From NCBI GenBank assembly GCA_001873105.1, contig MNYN01000051.1:17090-81089 (forward strand): a stretch of DNA of 64,000 nucleotides, in the 5' to 3' direction. The DNA is from Flavobacteriaceae bacterium CG2_30_34_30. GTDB lineage: Bacteria > Bacteroidota > Bacteroidia > Flavobacteriales > Flavobacteriaceae. The notes beneath the pieces are model-generated. The model saw only the letters and a list, made by a program, of their open reading frames with translations, was not told the origin of the DNA and ran no database searches. The position numbers and the translations under genes are program-made. Below are positions 9,327-19,857 of the stretch, piece by piece; positions within the stretch are counted from its first letter, which is position 1, and each line of letters begins with the position of its first letter.

Positions 9327-11456
9327 TTATTTTAAAGGCAACTCTTTATAACCCATATTGTAAAAAATAAATCCAAAAACATCTGCATTAAAATCAATTG
9401 TTTTAGAAACAGGCGTACCAGCTCCGTGTCCCGCATCTACTTCAATGCGAATTAGTTTTGGAGAAATGCCATTATCCTTAGCTTGTAAAGCAGCAGCATA
9501 TTTAAATGAATGTGCAGGCACTACACGATCATCATGGTCGCCTGTGGTTACCATTATGGCAGGGTATGCCACTCCTTCTTTAACATTGTGCACAGGCGAA
9601 TATGCTTTTAAATATTGAAACATCTCTTTACTGTCTGCCGATGTGCCATAATCATAAGCCCATCCAGCTCCTGCTGTAAAAGTGTGGTAACGCAACATGT
9701 CCATAACACCCACTTGAGGAATACCGACTTTAAATAAATCAGGGCGTTGATTCATAACAGCTCCTACTAATAAACCACCATTAGATGCACCGCGAACCGC
9801 TAAATAATTACTGGAAGTATATTTTTTAGCAATTAAATATTCTGCTGCAGCAATAAAGTCATCAAATACATTCTGTTTGTTTAATTGGATGCCTGCATCA
9901 TGCCATTTTCTACCGTATTCACCACCTCCACGAATATTAGGAACAGCATAAACACCTCCTTGTTCCATCCAAACGGCATTGGTGATAGAAAAACTTGGCG
10001 TTAAACTTATGTTGAAACCCCCATAACCATAAAGAATAGTTGGGTTGTTTCCATCTAGGGTCAATCCTTTTTTATGCGTGATAATCATCGGTATTTTTGT
10101 GCCATCTTTAGAAGTATAAAATACTTGATTTGATTCATAATCCTCCGGATTGAAATCTATTTTTGGGTTCCAAAATAGTTCTGAATCACCACTTTTTGGT
10201 TCTAAACTATAAATAGTAGCAGGGGTATTATAATTGGAGAAAGAATAATAAAGTACCTCGTCTTCTTTTTTCCCTCTAAAACCACTGGCAGTTCCAACTC
10301 CCGGAAGTACTATTTCTCTTATTTGATTTCCTTCATAATCATATTGAAATACTTTAGAGATGGCATCTACCATATAGCTGGCAAAAAAGAAACCACTTCC
10401 TTTAGAAGGACTTAAAACATATTCGGTTTCAGGTATAAAATCTTCCCAGTTTTCCATTCCCGGATTTGTCGCATCAACGGTAATAATTCGTTGGTTTGGA
10501 GCATTTAAATTGGTTACCACATAAAGTTTGCTTTTATTGTTTTCAAGCACATAGGAGGAGAAATCAAATCCGGTTATTAAAGGAATAACCTTTCCATCTT
10601 TTTGTTCTAAATCTATCAAGTATAATTCATTACCACTGGTAGAAACCGATCTAGAAATAATTAAATACCGATTGTCTTCGGTAACAGTTCCACCTATATA
10701 ACGTCCTTTTTCTGAATCTTTTTTTCCAAAAACTATTGCATCCTCTTTTTGGGCAGTCCCTATTTTATGAAAATATAATTTATGTTCTGCAGTTTTGGCA
10801 GATAGTTGACTTCCTTTTGGTTTGTCGTATGTGGAATAATAGAACCCCTCATCTCCTTTCCAAGACAAATCGGAAAACTTTAAATCTTTTAAAGAATCTC
10901 CTATAATGTTTTTTGTTTCTACATCTATAACTACCACTTTTCGCCAGTCACTGCCGCCTTCTGAAATGGAATAGGCAGCTAATTTTCCGCTTTTAGAAAA
11001 ACTCAAATCGTCTAATGAGGTAGTGCCATCTTTAGAAAAAGTGTTTGGATCCAGAAAAATTTCCTCTGTATCCCCTTTTTTCTTATATACTACATAATGG
11101 TTTTGAAGGCCGTCGTTTTTGTAATAAAAAGTGTTCTCTCCCTCTACAAATGGGGAACTGATTTTCTCGTAATTCCAAAGTGCAGATAAACGATTTTTCA
11201 ACGCCTCACGATACGAAATTTGGTTTAAGTAACCAAAGGTTACTTCGTTTTGGGCTTTTACCCAAGCTCCGGTTTGTTCAGAGCGATCATCTTCCAGCCA
11301 TCGGTATGGGTCTTTTACTACCTCGCCAAAATAGGTGTCTGTGCTGTCCACTAGCTTTGTTTCAGGATAATCCAATGTAATAACGGTTTCTTTTTTATCC
11401 TCTTTACAACCCAAAAAAAAGGAGGAGGTGAGCACAAGAATTAATATGTTTCTCAT
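9327..11456 (-). CDS. Prolyl oligopeptidase family serine peptidase (S9A)
   Basis: DPYRWLEDDRSEQT; catalytic GASNGGLLVG; lipoprotein-like N-terminus. Confidence 0.93.
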   Translation of the reverse strand: MRNILILVLTSSFFLGCKEDKKETVITLDYPETKLVDSTDTYFGEVVKDPYRWLEDDRSEQTGAWVKAQNEVTFGYLNQISYREALKNRLSALWNYEKISSPFVEGENTFYYKNDGLQNHYVVYKKKGDTEEIFLDPNTFSKDGTTSLDDLSFSKSGKLAAYSISEGGSDWRKVVVIDVETKNIIGDSLKDLKFSDLSWKGDEGFYYSTYDKPKGSQLSAKTAEHKLYFHKIGTAQKEDAIVFGKKDSEKGRYIGGTVTEDNRYLIISRSVSTSGNELYLIDLEQKDGKVIPLITGFDFSSYVLENNKSKLYVVTNLNAPNQRIITVDATNPGMENWEDFIPETEYVLSPSKGSGFFFASYMVDAISKVFQYDYEGNQIREIVLPGVGTASGFRGKKEDEVLYYSFSNYNTPATIYSLEPKSGDSELFWNPKIDFNPEDYESNQVFYTSKDGTKIPMIITHKKGLTLDGNNPTILYGYGGFNISLTPSFSITNAVWMEQGGVYAVPNIRGGGEYGRKWHDAGIQLNKQNVFDDFIAAAEYLIAKKYTSSNYLAVRGASNGGLLVGAVMNQRPDLFKVGIPQVGVMDMLRYHTFTAGAGWAYDYGTSADSKEMFQYLKAYSPVHNVKEGVAYPAIMVTTGDHDDRVVPAHSFKYAAALQAKDNGISPKLIRIEVDAGHGAGTPVSKTIDFNADVFGFIFYNMGYKELPLK

Positions 11457-11504
11457 TTGTAGAATTTTTGATTGCTACAAATTTAGGAAAAAAAAGAAGC
11501 ATAT

Positions 11505-11879
11505 TTAATGAAAAAGCGGGGTATATCGAGGCCAATGTTTATAAATTAGAAGAATATTAAGAATTACAACTAACAAGGCTCCAAATATATTGGGAATATC
11601 TAAAAACATATGAAAGAGCAATATATTAATGGAAATAGGAACCAAGAGTAAAAGGGCAAAGGCAACCCATTTATTCAAGAGCAGAAGAATACTAACCACT
11701 ACTTCAATGACGCCAACAAAAGGAAGAACATAACCGGTTGCGTTTAGTGAGCTCATAAACTCAGCTGCGTGTTCAGGGAGTTCAGGCATTGGCAAAAAAA
11801 ATAAAAACTTATTTAAGCCGAAAACAAATAAAATTAGAGCTAGTAAAAAACGAAGAATCTTGGTGAAATTAGAGTTCAT
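11505..11879 (-). CDS. DoxX-like small membrane protein
   Basis: Four hydrophobic segments, ALILFVFGLNKF start. Confidence 0.7.
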   Translation of the reverse strand: MNSNFTKILRFLLALILFVFGLNKFLFFLPMPELPEHAAEFMSSLNATGYVLPFVGVIEVVVSILLLLNKWVAFALLLLVPISINILLFHMFLDIPNIFGALLVVILNILLIYKHWPRYTPLFH

Positions 11880-11964
11880 AGGAAGGATGGTTTTTGGTTA
11901 GGAATCTTAATTTTGCTAAAGATAAAATAAAGATAGGAAAACCATTGGAAATAAACAACTTGTA

Positions 11965-12975
11965 CTATAAAGTGACGTCCTTTTTCAAAATTTTATGGTG
12001 AGAAACTAAATATTCTGCTATTTGTATAGCGTTTGTTGCAGCTCCTTTTCTGAGATTATCACTCACAATCCATACATTTAAAGTGTTTGGTTGTGAAGCA
12101 TCTTTTCTAATTCTCCCAACAAAAACATCGTTTTTTCCTTTGGCATAAATAGGCATAGGATAAATGGAAAGCTCCGGATTGTCCTGAACTACAATACCGG
12201 GTGTGTTATGAAGAATAGTCCGGATTTCGGTAACATCAAAATCATTTAAAAATTCAATATTTACAGATTCGCTATGCCCACCAATCACAGGGATTCTTAT
12301 GGCTGTTGCTGTTACTGCAATGGTTTTATCATCAAGTATTTTTTGTGTTTCTCGTACTAACTTCATTTCTTCTTTTGTATATCCGTTTTCTTCAAAAGTA
12401 TCACATTGTGGGATGGCATTTTGGTGTATTGGGTAGGGATATGCCATTTCTCCCTTACAATTTTTATATTCGTTTTCTAATTGATTTACTGCCTTCACCC
12501 CTGTTCCGGTTATAGATTGGTAGGTAGAAACAACGACTCTTTTTATGCCGTATTTTTTATGTAATGGCGCTAATGTCATCACTAACTGTATGGTGGAGCA
12601 GTTAGGGTTTGCTATTATTTTATCGTCAGAAGTTAGTGTGCTTGCATTGATTTCAGGAACAATTAGTTTTTTTGACATATCCATTCGCCATGCAGACGAA
12701 TTGTCTATAACTGTAGTGCCAACTGCTGCAAATTTTGGCGCCCAAGTTAATGAGGTATCACCACCTGCAGAAAATAGTGCAATATCCGGTTTTGCTAATA
12801 CGGCCTCGGCAAGTCCTATAACTTGGTGTTCTTTTCCTAGAAATGAAATTTTCTTTCCAACCGATTTTTCAGAAGCTACCAAAAACAATTCGGAAATCGG
12901 GAAGTTACGTTCTTTTAAAACCTGAAGCATTACCTCACCTACCATACCTGTTGCGCCAACTACTGCTATTTTCAT
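11965..12975 (-). CDS. asd: Aspartate-semialdehyde dehydrogenase
   Basis: MKIAVVGATGMVGEVML, NPNCSTIQ, GGHSESVNIEF; start trimmed from the ORF track. Confidence 0.96.
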   Translation of the reverse strand: MKIAVVGATGMVGEVMLQVLKERNFPISELFLVASEKSVGKKISFLGKEHQVIGLAEAVLAKPDIALFSAGGDTSLTWAPKFAAVGTTVIDNSSAWRMDMSKKLIVPEINASTLTSDDKIIANPNCSTIQLVMTLAPLHKKYGIKRVVVSTYQSITGTGVKAVNQLENEYKNCKGEMAYPYPIHQNAIPQCDTFEENGYTKEEMKLVRETQKILDDKTIAVTATAIRIPVIGGHSESVNIEFLNDFDVTEIRTILHNTPGIVVQDNPELSIYPMPIYAKGKNDVFVGRIRKDASQPNTLNVWIVSDNLRKGAATNAIQIAEYLVSHHKILKKDVTL

Positions 12976-13094
12976 AAATTTTCCACCTGCAAACGCGGGG
13001 TGCTCCTTTTTTAAATGGTTTTTTTCTAATCGAAAAGCGTCTTTATAAACATTCAAGCAAAGGTAAAAATTACTCCCATCAATTGCTATGAATT

Positions 13095-13123
13095 TAAAAA
13101 AAACCGCTTCTTTTGAAGCGGCT
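13095..13123 (-). terminator. Intrinsic terminator downstream of mscL
   Basis: Minus strand GCCGCTTCAAAAGAAGCGGTTTTTTTT. Confidence 0.8.
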
Positions 13124-13150
13124 TTAGGTTAGAATATGTAATGAGCGGTA

Positions 13151-13558
13151 TTATTTTTTTAATAAATCTCTTATTTCTGCTAAAAGTTCTTCTTGCGATG
13201 GACCTTTTGGAGAAGCAGGAGCTTCAACCTTAGGTTTTTTCGTTTTATTATAGGCTTTTACAATAATAAATAAGACAAGACCTACGGTTACTAAATTGAT
13301 AAGTGTATTTATCCAAGAACCATAACGTATGGCATTTTCAGGTATTGTTACAGTTCCATCGCCGGCAACAGAAGCTTCCGTAAGAATTATTTTCAAATCA
13401 GCAAAATCCATGCCCCCTGCAAAATGTCCAACTATTGGCATCATGATGTCGGCTACAAATCCGTTTACCATAAGACCAACTGCACCGGCTAAAATTACCG
13501 CAACAGCAAGATCAATCACGTTGCCGGTCATAATAAAATTCTTAAATTCTTTTAACAT
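13151..13558 (-). CDS. mscL: Large-conductance mechanosensitive channel
   Basis: MLKEFKNFIMTGNVIDLAVAVILAGA. Confidence 0.96.
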   Translation of the reverse strand: MLKEFKNFIMTGNVIDLAVAVILAGAVGLMVNGFVADIMMPIVGHFAGGMDFADLKIILTEASVAGDGTVTIPENAIRYGSWINTLINLVTVGLVLFIIVKAYNKTKKPKVEAPASPKGPSQEELLAEIRDLLKK

Positions 13559-13617
13559 ATAAAAGGGTTTAATGGTTCGTTAGTGAAAAATAAAAATAAA
13601 TTTAAAAATAAAAAAAA

Positions 13618-14727
13618 TTAATACGTAAAAATTCGTTTTACTCTAGGTGAAATCGCTGTAATAATTTCATAAGAAATAGAATGTATTCTAGAAGCAAATT
13701 CTTCGGCGGTTGCATTCTTTTCGCCAAAAACTTGAACTTCATCACCTTCTTCACAGGCTATGTTTGTTATGTCCACCATTAACATATCCATACAAATATT
13801 ACCAATCATTGGCGCTTTTTTTCCGTGAATTGTTACAAACCCATTTCCTTTGCCGTAGGCTCTGTTGATGCCGTCTGCATGCCCCAGAGGAAGAGTAGCG
13901 GTTTTCATTTCTTTTTCTGCAATAAATCCAAAATTATACCCTACACTTTCGCCTTTTCTGATGGTGTGAATTTGTGAAATGATGGTTTTTAAGGTAGCTA
14001 TTGGGCGTAAATTTTTATTTTCTTTCTCGCAGTTGCCAAAACCATAAAGACCAATTCCGCTACGTACCATATTAAATTGTGCATTCGGGAAGTTAAAAAT
14101 TCCGGAAGTGTTTAGCGTATGTCTTAGCGGCGAATAATCAAGTTTACTCATTAAATATTCCGAAGCGGTTTTAAAATCATTAATTTGCTTTTCAGCGAAA
14201 TCTCTATTTTCGATATCCTCACTAGCGGCTAGATGTGAAAAAATGGATTTTATTTTTACCGCTTTTGTTTTAGAAACTGCCTCTAATATAAAGTTAACTT
14301 CATTCGTTGAATACCCAATTCGGTTCATGCCTGTATTTATTTTAAGATGAATAGGATAGTTTTCTAGATTTTCCGACTCCGCAAAAGCAATAAACCGATC
14401 TAACATTAACGGCGAATATATACTGGGCTCTAAGCAATGCTGAACAATTTTATCAAAATTTATCGTTTGTGGATGTAGCACCAAAATAGGGGTTTGCACG
14501 CCGCTTTCACGCAAAATAACACCCTCAGAAGCATAAGCAACTGCAAAATAGTCTATCCCTAATTCTTCTAGTTTTTTGGCGACAACCACACTATCACTTC
14601 CATAAGCGGATGCTTTTACAACCGCCATAAGTTTGGTGCCTTTCTGTAATTTAGAAGTAATGTATTGAAAATTATGTGTCAGAGCACGTAAGTCAATTTC
14701 TAATGTAGTTTCTGTGGCTTTTGGCAT
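13618..14727 (-). CDS. alr: Alanine racemase
   Basis: PLP site AVVKASAYGSD; NTGMNRIGY; NICMDMLMVD. Confidence 0.95.
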   Translation of the reverse strand: MPKATETTLEIDLRALTHNFQYITSKLQKGTKLMAVVKASAYGSDSVVVAKKLEELGIDYFAVAYASEGVILRESGVQTPILVLHPQTINFDKIVQHCLEPSIYSPLMLDRFIAFAESENLENYPIHLKINTGMNRIGYSTNEVNFILEAVSKTKAVKIKSIFSHLAASEDIENRDFAEKQINDFKTASEYLMSKLDYSPLRHTLNTSGIFNFPNAQFNMVRSGIGLYGFGNCEKENKNLRPIATLKTIISQIHTIRKGESVGYNFGFIAEKEMKTATLPLGHADGINRAYGKGNGFVTIHGKKAPMIGNICMDMLMVDITNIACEEGDEVQVFGEKNATAEEFASRIHSISYEIITAISPRVKRIFTY

Positions 14728-14728
14728 A

Positions 14729-15367
14729 TCAGGTGTGCTTTTTTGAAGAAATTTGTTCCGGGTCGTTCACTTGCATCTTCTTTATTTTTTCATTGAGCAT
14801 GGCTTTGTAGTAGGCGGCTCTGCTTAACGGTTCGTATTCTTCGGTTTCTCCAAGCATCACTAAATTGTCATTAGCAGTTTTCCGAAAACTGTATTGCGCT
14901 AGATTTCCGGTTCTGGTACAAACAGCATGCACTTTAGTAACATATTCGGCTGTTGCCATTAATGCGGGCATCGGACCAAAAGGGTTTCCTTTAAAATCCA
15001 TGTCTAATCCTGCAACAATGACCCGAACGCCCCTGTTAGCAAGATCGTTACAAACTTTAATGATTTCATCATCAAAAAATTGCGCCTCATCAATGCCTAC
15101 GACATCACAATTATCAGCAAGAATAGGAATATTTGCAGCTGCCGGTACAGGAGTAGACCTAATTTCATTACTGTCGTGTGACACAACCATGTCATCATCG
15201 TAACGTTTGTCAATAGCGGGTTTAAAAATTTCTACCCTTTGTTTGGCAAACTGAGCTCGTTTCAGCCTCCGTATCAGCTCTTCTGTCTTCCCGGAAAACA
15301 TAGAGCCACAAATAACTTCAATCCACCCAAATTGCTCTTTCTGATTTACTGTATTTTCGAGAAACAT
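14729..15367 (-). CDS. tdk: Thymidine kinase
   Basis: [29 protein letters not shown]. Confidence 0.96.
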   Translation of the reverse strand: MFLENTVNQKEQFGWIEVICGSMFSGKTEELIRRLKRAQFAKQRVEIFKPAIDKRYDDDMVVSHDSNEIRSTPVPAAANIPILADNCDVVGIDEAQFFDDEIIKVCNDLANRGVRVIVAGLDMDFKGNPFGPMPALMATAEYVTKVHAVCTRTGNLAQYSFRKTANDNLVMLGETEEYEPLSRAAYYKAMLNEKIKKMQVNDPEQISSKKHT

Positions 15368-15468
15368 TTTGTATTTTTCAATGCGAAAACTAATTCTAGT
15401 TTCGTTATCCTTAAGTAGCGTAAATTTATGAAAAACAAAAGTTGCTACACAAATTAATTAATAAAGTT

Positions 15469-16227
15469 ATGAAGAAGCATCTAGAGGAAAAATTACAGCA
15501 TTTAGCAAAAGAAATTTTAGAAAATCAAAACGTCACTAACTACCAAGCTTTGCGAGAAAAAACCTTGGCTTTATATGATTTATTAACCTTACAATTGTAC
15601 GCAGATAAATACATACAAAGCGAAATGGATGAAGAGACAATGGAAGCTATGGATTCAAAAACTTTTGAGCAACAGGGTCAAATAGACGATCCTTTTCCTA
15701 TGGAAACCACGAGGTATGAAGAAAGTTTGGCAGAACCGTTAATAGAAAAAATAAAGGATATCGTAGCACAAATGCCCGATGAAACCCAAGAAATAGATAA
15801 AATGTTAGAAGAAGTGCTTCCACAAAAAAAAGCCGCAAGTAAAGAATTAGAAGATTTTGCGAAAGACTATCAACAAATGCCCACTTTTGAAAGAAAAGAA
15901 CTTCCAAAATCGGATCAGCCTTTTGTGTCACCAAAGGAAGAAAAAGCAGTTTTTACTAAAGATCCAAACAGACCCAAATCCTTAAATGATCGCTTAAACA
16001 ACACCATTAATATAGGTTTAAATGACCGTTTGGCGTTTATAAAGCATCTTTTCAATAATAATGCAGATGAATACCATCGGGTAATCTCGCAATTAACCAC
16101 AATGGACAGTTTTGAAGAAGCTAAAAACTTTTTAGAAACTCTAGTAAAACCAGATTATAATAATTGGTTAGGAAAAGAAATTTATGCAGAACGTTTTGTT
16201 GTAATTATAGAAAAACGATTTAATTAG
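15469..16227 (+). CDS. Conserved hypothetical protein
   Basis: Long ORF with coding-like composition; acidic, coiled-coil-like; start trimmed to MKKHLEEK. Confidence 0.8.
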   Translation: MKKHLEEKLQHLAKEILENQNVTNYQALREKTLALYDLLTLQLYADKYIQSEMDEETMEAMDSKTFEQQGQIDDPFPMETTRYEESLAEPLIEKIKDIVAQMPDETQEIDKMLEEVLPQKKAASKELEDFAKDYQQMPTFERKELPKSDQPFVSPKEEKAVFTKDPNRPKSLNDRLNNTINIGLNDRLAFIKHLFNNNADEYHRVISQLTTMDSFEEAKNFLETLVKPDYNNWLGKEIYAERFVVIIEKRFN

Positions 16228-16294
16228 CCGGAGTTATGGAGCTATATAGTTTCCATTTAGTTTTATAAACATCATTTTTAAATAAAAATAATAT

Positions 16295-16963
16295 ATGGGT
16301 AAACTTTATTTAGTTCCAACACCAATAGGAAATTTAGAAGACATAACCTTACGCGCCATACGAATTCTTAAAGAAGTGGATGTCATTCTTGCAGAAGACA
16401 CAAGAACCAGCGGGAAACTTTTAAAACAGTATGACATTAGCACTCCCATGCATTCGCACCATATGCATAATGAACACAAAACGGTTGAAAACATAGTAAA
16501 AAGAATGCAAGGAGGTGAAATAGTGGCGCTAATCACCGATGCAGGCACGCCAGCTATAAGCGACCCGGGATTTCTGTTAACACGCGCTTGCGTAGCTGCA
16601 GGAGTTGAAGTAGATTGTCTTCCCGGAGCTACAGCTTTTGTTCCGGCTTTAGTGAACAGTGGATTGCCAAATGATAAATTTGTTTTTGAAGGCTTTTTAC
16701 CGGTAAAAAAAGGACGACAATCTCGTTTGCAAATTTTGGCAGAAGAAACCCGAACCATGATTTTTTATGAATCGCCACACAAACTGGTTAAATCCTTAGC
16801 GCAGTTTGTAGAAATTTTTGGAGAAGAAAGAAAGATATCTGTTTCCAGAGAAATAAGTAAACTTCACGAAGAAACTGTTCGAGGTAGCCTTGCCGAAGTT
16901 TTATTGCATTTTGAAAATAAACCCCCAAAAGGAGAATTAGTAGTGGTTTTGGCAGGAAAATAA
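16295..16963 (+). CDS. rsmI: 16S rRNA (cytidine(1402)-2'-O)-methyltransferase
   Basis: LYLVPTPIGNLEDITLRAI, AEDTRTSGKLL, DAGTPAISDPG. Confidence 0.97.
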   Translation: MGKLYLVPTPIGNLEDITLRAIRILKEVDVILAEDTRTSGKLLKQYDISTPMHSHHMHNEHKTVENIVKRMQGGEIVALITDAGTPAISDPGFLLTRACVAAGVEVDCLPGATAFVPALVNSGLPNDKFVFEGFLPVKKGRQSRLQILAEETRTMIFYESPHKLVKSLAQFVEIFGEERKISVSREISKLHEETVRGSLAEVLLHFENKPPKGELVVVLAGK

Positions 16964-17215
16964 ATAGAAAGTTTTCTTGTTGAATGATTTTCTTGTGTGT
17001 TTATCAAACATTTTACAACATAAATCTCCATTATTATTTAATAATCAAGTAACTTATTTCAAACTCACGTTAAATAGCATTAAAAAAAGCCTTTGATAGT
17101 AGATATTTCGTAAATTGTTATGGTTTTTTAAAAACGGCTACTCCCTGTAACTTTTATTCTAAAATAACCCGGAAAACTTTTTCTTTTTTTATTAAATAAA
17201 ATTCGATTATCAATT

Positions 17216-19153
17216 ATGAAAACACTGTTATTTTTCCCCATTTTTTTTACCACTTTGCTTGGGTTTAGCCAAGATTTTAATAAAGATTTAGACGCCATTA
17301 GTGAATTAGAGGCAAAGTCGGCTCTTTCTATACTAACGAATAAAGTAAATTTAAACACAGGCAATTACGATTTAAAATACCATCGGTTAGAATTTAATGT
17401 TAATCCATCGCAAGCATTTATCTCTGGTGATGTGACTTCCTATTTTATCGCCAAAGAAAACATGAATGAAATCACCTTTGATCTTTCCGACAATATGGTG
17501 GTTTCGCAAGTATCTCAACGAGGTAATTTGCTTTCCTTTGTTCAAAACAGCAATGATGAACTCGTTATTACCTTCCCACAAGTTCAAAACCTAGGAGTTT
17601 TAGATTCCTTAACGATAAGTTATTCCGGCAATCCCATAAGCTCCGGGTTTGGTTCGTTTGAACAAAGCACTCATAATGGTGCACCAATTATTTGGACACT
17701 TTCTGAGCCCTATGGCGCAAAAGGTTGGTGGCCTTGCAAACAGGATTTAAATGATAAAATTGACAGTATAGATGTGTTCATAACCTCACCAAGATTTAAT
17801 GCATTTAACGATGAAAACATAGCAGTTTCTAATGGATTGGAGCAAGGTCAGGTCATTCAAGGAGCCAATAAAACAACACATTTTAAACATCAATATCCTA
17901 TTCCTGCTTATTTAATTGCTATTGCCGTTACAAATTATGCTGTTTATTCTCATCTTGTTGCAAACAACGGAAATCCATTTGATGTGGTAAACTATGTGTA
18001 CCCAGAAAATTTAGCATCTGCACAATCTAGTACACCGGTTACTGTAAATCTTATTAATCTTTATGCCAGTTTGTTTGAACCTTATCCGTATGCAGATGAA
18101 AAATATGGGCATGCCCAATTTGGTTGGGGTGGAGGTATGGAGCACACAACAGTTTCTTTTATGGGAGGATTTAGCCGAGGTTTAATTGCCCATGAGTTAG
18201 CACACCAATGGTTTGGAGATAAAGTAACTTGTGGCAGTTGGAAAGATATTTGGCTAAACGAAGGATTTGCCACGTATTTATCCGGAATGGTAATAGAAAA
18301 TTTTGACGGCAATATACCATTTAGAACATGGAAACAAGACCGAACTGCTTCTATAACCTCAGCGACAGATGGCGCTGTTTATCTTACCGATCAGGACACT
18401 ACTGATGTGAATAGAATATTTAATAGTAGATTGACCTATAATAAAGGAGCTATGGTGCTTCATATGCTTCGAAAAAAACTTGGAGACATCCCCTTTTTTC
18501 AAGGACTAAAAAATTATTTAGCTCACCCCGACCTTTCTTATGGCTATGCAAAAACCGAAGATTTAATCACCATCATGGAAGCAGAATCCGGATTGGATTT
18601 AACCGAGTTTTTTAACGACTGGATTTACAACCAAGGATATCCTACCTATTCTATTTCTTGGAATCAGCCCAATAGCAATTTTATAAACATACAAATAGCT
18701 CAAACGCAAAGCCATCCTTCGGTGGCATTTTTTGAAGCACCGGTTCCCTTGCGACTTTTTGGAACACAAGGAGAGATTTTAAACATAGTGCTCGATAACA
18801 CGGTTAATATGGAAGAGTTTTCAACGGCTATAAATTTTACTGTTCAAGCCATTTTGTTTGACCCCGAAGCCGATTTAATTTCAAAAAACAACCAAGTGAT
18901 TTTAGGCACAAATGATTTTCAACTTGCTCAAAATGTGATAGTTTATCCTAATCCTTCCACAGAAGTGATACATATTCAGCATCCTGAAAACATTTCTTTT
19001 AGCGAAATTCAAATTTTTAATGTTGTAGGGCAAAAGGTCTATCAAAATATGTTTTCTGAAACGGTGGATATTTCCTCTCTGCCTACTGGAGTCCTTTTTG
19101 TTCGGCTTAATTCTGACCAAGGAATAGTTACTAAATTGGTGGTAAAAAAATAA
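17216..19153 (+). CDS. M1 family aminopeptidase with T9SS C-terminal tail
   Basis: HELAHQWFGDKVTCGSWKDIWLNEGFATY (HExxH-18-E); GGGMEHTT; C-terminal VYPNPSTEVIHI. Confidence 0.93.
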   Translation: MKTLLFFPIFFTTLLGFSQDFNKDLDAISELEAKSALSILTNKVNLNTGNYDLKYHRLEFNVNPSQAFISGDVTSYFIAKENMNEITFDLSDNMVVSQVSQRGNLLSFVQNSNDELVITFPQVQNLGVLDSLTISYSGNPISSGFGSFEQSTHNGAPIIWTLSEPYGAKGWWPCKQDLNDKIDSIDVFITSPRFNAFNDENIAVSNGLEQGQVIQGANKTTHFKHQYPIPAYLIAIAVTNYAVYSHLVANNGNPFDVVNYVYPENLASAQSSTPVTVNLINLYASLFEPYPYADEKYGHAQFGWGGGMEHTTVSFMGGFSRGLIAHELAHQWFGDKVTCGSWKDIWLNEGFATYLSGMVIENFDGNIPFRTWKQDRTASITSATDGAVYLTDQDTTDVNRIFNSRLTYNKGAMVLHMLRKKLGDIPFFQGLKNYLAHPDLSYGYAKTEDLITIMEAESGLDLTEFFNDWIYNQGYPTYSISWNQPNSNFINIQIAQTQSHPSVAFFEAPVPLRLFGTQGEILNIVLDNTVNMEEFSTAINFTVQAILFDPEADLISKNNQVILGTNDFQLAQNVIVYPNPSTEVIHIQHPENISFSEIQIFNVVGQKVYQNMFSETVDISSLPTGVLFVRLNSDQGIVTKLVVKK

Positions 19154-19303
19154 GAATCTCTTTATATACATTTACTTACCTAATACTCTTGAGAAAAGAA
19201 AGCGTTTTTGCTCCTTAGTAAGGATTATTTTCCCGGAGTTTTCTTTGGCTATGCTATTTTTAATTGCGTATTTTTGAGAAAACAAGCCCTAAAAGCCTAA
19301 AAT

Positions 19304-19720
19304 ATGGATCACATAGTCACCACCCAATGGAAACAAAATTTACAATTTGAATCAGACAACCCTTCTGGGCACTCTGTTATTTTGGATACTTCTGCCGAAA
19401 ATGGGGGGAATGGCAGCGGACTTTCTCCGAAAGCGATGATGTTATCCTCCTTAGCAGGTTGCTCCGGATTAGATGTTATTTCTGTTTTAAACAAAATGAA
19501 AGTCACTCTTGACGACTTTAAAATAATTGTCACAGGCAAACTCACCGAGGAACATCCTAAATATTACCATAGTGTTACCGTAGCGTATCATTTTTATGGA
19601 AGCAATTTAGAGAAAGAAAAAATAAAAAAAGCAGTAGATTTATCTATAGAAAAATATTGTGGCGTCATGGAAATGTTTAGAAAATTTGCAACAGTAAACA
19701 TCGAAATGCATTATAATTAA
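19304..19720 (+). CDS. OsmC family protein
   Basis: SPKAMMLSSLAGCSGLDVISVL; C-terminal SIEKYCGVMEMF. Confidence 0.9.
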   Translation: MDHIVTTQWKQNLQFESDNPSGHSVILDTSAENGGNGSGLSPKAMMLSSLAGCSGLDVISVLNKMKVTLDDFKIIVTGKLTEEHPKYYHSVTVAYHFYGSNLEKEKIKKAVDLSIEKYCGVMEMFRKFATVNIEMHYN

Positions 19721-19857
19721 AATAAAAAAACTTTGAAAAGCGCTACTAGAAATCTATTTTGACATTGAATTTTAAAAACGTACTTTAATTTTCCTAAAAA
19801 CCAATAAAACGAATATTTAATAAATCCAAAATCTAACATCTGACATCAAAAATCATT